Shown in pieces: positions 62,312 through 64,000 of a stretch of 64,000 nt of DNA. The stretch comes from Aquimarina algiphila (GTDB taxonomy: Bacteria; Bacteroidota; Bacteroidia; Flavobacteriales; Flavobacteriaceae): assembly GCF_007489275.1 (NCBI RefSeq), contig NZ_VLNR01000001.1, forward strand, positions 63,206 to 127,205, read 5' to 3'. The notes under the pieces are model-generated. The model saw only the letters and a program-made list of their open reading frames with translations. It was not told the DNA's origin and ran no database searches. A program made the translations under genes and the position numbers. The number at the start of each line of letters is the position of its first letter. The stretch's first letter is position 1.

Positions 62312-62796
62312 TATCTCAAGGATTTAGGGTAAATTGTTAATAGGGTTTTTCCTACAGGTAAATCTTTCCATTTATCGGTATCAAACTCTATAACCACAAC
62401 TCCTGCAGTAGGTAGATTATCTATTTGCTTACTTCCTAAAAAATTAGCTATTGAAGTAAACGCATGATTATGCCCAAATATCATCAAAGTTTTAATCTCA
62501 TCATCACAGCTATTGATAACGTCCATTACCATAGTACCATCAAAATCATAAAGATTTGGTTCTAAACTAAATACATCTTTAGATATATCCAAATGACTAA
62601 GTATAATTTTTGCTGTACTATACGCCCTCTCTGCCGGACTACACAATATCTTATCTACAGTTTTTACTATGGTTTTCAGCTCTTTACCAACTAAATCAGC
62701 ATCACTCAAGCCTCTTTGATTAAGTGGTCTTTTGTCATCAGTAACATCAAACTCCCATGAAGATTTTGCATGTCTTATTATATATAAAGTTTTCAT
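62311..62796 (-). CDS. sixA: SixA-like histidine phosphatase
   Basis: This 161-residue protein is of the histidine phosphatase (phosphoglycerate-mutase-like) superfamily. RHAKSSW at 8-14 supplies the catalytic R8/H9, DKRPLNQRG follows, SPAERAYSTAKII holds a second arginine, and FGHNHAFTSIANFLG holds the second histidine. SixA removes phosphate from histidine phosphotransfer domains. It leads the operon with ppk1 and ppx, an arrangement that is common in Bacteroidota as far as I recall. The physiological target is not known. Confidence 0.88.
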   Translation of the reverse strand: MKTLYIIRHAKSSWEFDVTDDKRPLNQRGLSDADLVGKELKTIVKTVDKILCSPAERAYSTAKIILSHLDISKDVFSLEPNLYDFDGTMVMDVINSCDDEIKTLMIFGHNHAFTSIANFLGSKQIDNLPTAGVVVIEFDTDKWKDLPVGKTLLTIYPKSLR

Positions 62797-63174
62797 GAAC
62801 CAGATACTATTTTTGAAGAAACAAAGTTATTTTATACAAGTTTAAGCATAAGCTTTTACAAATCTTAGTATAAGAACACAAAAAATATTTTTTATACGAA
62901 TATTAATAGGTAAGATTCTTTGTTTCAGAAATTATAAGAAAGAGTTATAAAAGAATTCTTTTATTCTGACATAATCGCTAAATTAATGAAAATGAACGTA
63001 ATATCTAACTGATTTTAATCGGTAAAAATAGTGTTTACATCGAAAACATGATTTTTTTCTTATAAATTCAAATGTTAAAATATAAATTTACATACGGTTT
63101 TCCCTTAAATCAGAGTGTTTCCCTCCAAACATTATGTATACAGATTTATCATAATATGAATAGGGCTATTAAAA
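62797..63174. other. 378-bp intergenic region before the last gene
   Basis: Divergent gap between sixA (minus) and the exported-protein gene (plus). It is AT-rich, with promoters for both expected. I find no exact TAnnTTTG element, hairpin or small gene that I can support. Confidence 0.4.
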
Positions 63175-64000
63175 ATGAAAAAGGTGGAAAAAGTGATTAT
63201 TAAAAATAGAAACTATAATAAGTTTCAAAACGTATTCCTACTTATCGTCATATATTGTTTTAGTACTTCAATTATATATGGCCAGGTAGAGGTGCCTCTT
63301 AAAAAGCGTACTGAATTAACGCTTAAAGGGGATTTCAAATTTGTATCCAATACAATTTTAGGTAAAGTAAGTAATGATGACGGATCTGGTGTTTTTGATC
63401 CCAATAAAAGCTATAATAATGGTGGATTAAACAATCAATTCAAAATGGGATTTATCGATATCGATAATGATACATCTACTTTTAACTCTAGCAGTGCTGA
63501 TCTTAATATCGAATCTGAATGTAATGCTATAAAACATGTAGGCTTGTATTGGACAGCGTCATATGCTGATGCCAATCGTGAACATGATATCACATCAATC
63601 AAAATAAAATATCCAGGAGAAGAAACATACTCCACTATAACAAACGGAAAAATTATCCATGACTATTATAAGGATAAAGAATCTTTATTTCAACAATATT
63701 CTTGTTATAAAGATATTACTTCGGATGTTTTAAATCTAAAAAACCCTCAAGGAACCTATACGGTTGCTAATATTCCAGCAACTACGACTGAAGTAAATGA
63801 TGATCCAATCTTGGGCAATGGATTAGCTGGTGGATGGACGATGGTTGTTATTTATGAGGATAATGCTAAACCAAGAAAAAGATTCTATGTTTATGATGGA
63901 TTTGTAAATATTGACTCCAAAGCTAAACCCGTAGCCTTTTCTTTTAACAATTTTCAGACTATCCCAAATGGTGCTGTAAACGGAAAAATAGGTATTATTT
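63175..64000 (+). CDS. N-terminal part of a large exported protein, probably a T9SS surface adhesin (partial)
   Basis: An open frame starts at the ATG at 63175 and runs off the window edge (275 codons so far). The N terminus has a long signal peptide (FLLIVIYCFSTSIIYG as hydrophobic core, read with QVEVPLKKR following). The next part (TELTLKGDFKFVSNTILGK, GSGVFDPNKSYNN, KHVGLYWTASYAD, GGWTMVVIYED) has the pattern seen at the start of very large flavobacterial surface proteins with gliding-motility-type C-terminal domains. The rest, including any T9SS domain, is outside the window, so the adhesin role is inference. Confidence 0.75.
   Translation, partial: MKKVEKVIIKNRNYNKFQNVFLLIVIYCFSTSIIYGQVEVPLKKRTELTLKGDFKFVSNTILGKVSNDDGSGVFDPNKSYNNGGLNNQFKMGFIDIDNDTSTFNSSSADLNIESECNAIKHVGLYWTASYADANREHDITSIKIKYPGEETYSTITNGKIIHDYYKDKESLFQQYSCYKDITSDVLNLKNPQGTYTVANIPATTTEVNDDPILGNGLAGGWTMVVIYEDNAKPRKRFYVYDGFVNIDSKAKPVAFSFNNFQTIPNGAVNGKIGII

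Noticed and set aside
1..64000. Mobile elements, integrases, toxin-antitoxin pairs or known anti-phage systems
   Set aside because: I found no transposase, recombinase, inverted terminal repeats or defence gene motifs in any frame.

Overview
The window reads as chromosomal DNA of a marine Flavobacteriaceae bacterium (Bacteroidota), plausibly close to Aquimarina. The evidence is very low GC, repeated TAnnTTTG promoter elements, a SusC/SusD pair under an ECF sigma/FecR pair, a type IX secretion (T9SS) C-terminal domain on a family 16 glycoside hydrolase, and a BshA-type bacillithiol glycosyltransferase. Gene density is ordinary. I see no rRNA, tRNA, IS element, prophage or CRISPR array. The species assignment is inference.

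Region by region. 1-3430: the tail of an unknown gene, then an overlapping operon of a GshB-like ATP-grasp ligase, an N-formylglutamate amidohydrolase-like protein and a DUF1704/QEGLA metallopeptidase. 3436-5458: Nudix hydrolase and M20 peptidase. 5535-18078: a SusCD-type uptake locus on the minus strand (sigma, FecR, SusC, SusD, two accessory lipoproteins) ending in two paralogous lipoprotein alpha/beta hydrolases, with no glycosidase. 18413-24343: gcvT, a short-chain epimerase, a DCC-family protein, a DUF4139 protein carrying a SusC-like insert, and a DinB-like protein. 24362-29310: PLP decarboxylase with divergent LysR regulator, a DAACS symporter and aroC. 29503-29947: two tandem RiPP-like precursor peptide genes. 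29972-38527: GntP permease, a gluconokinase/6-phosphogluconate dehydrogenase fusion, GH3 and a multidomain GH16. 38821-48340: metallophosphoesterase, first miaE, serine hydrolase, a probable 2-oxoadipate/D-2-hydroxyglutarate catabolic module, and bshA. 48610-52082: RNase P RNA, dnaX, a third precursor-like peptide, second miaE. 52140-57004: an adenylating ligase, acyl carrier protein, type III PLP decarboxylase and hydrolase operon. 57153-62796: NTF2-like protein, Crp/Fnr regulator, porin-like protein, and the sixA-ppk1-ppx polyphosphate operon. 63175 to the end: start of a large exported protein.

The most interesting systems are: (1) the ligase/ACP/decarboxylase/hydrolase cassette, which resembles genes of exosortase-A loci and of butirosin starter-unit synthesis, with no exosortase or aminoglycoside gene in view; (2) orphan double-glycine-leader peptides, two of them tandem copies with a near-identical leader and 5' region and divergent cores, sharing a 15-nt upstream motif with a third 21 kb away; (3) the ATP-grasp/DUF1704 operon, a possible amino-acid ligation and removal pair; (4) the DUF1338/FAD-FeS dehydrogenase/Lrp module; (5) the GntK-Gnd fusion in a GH3 operon.
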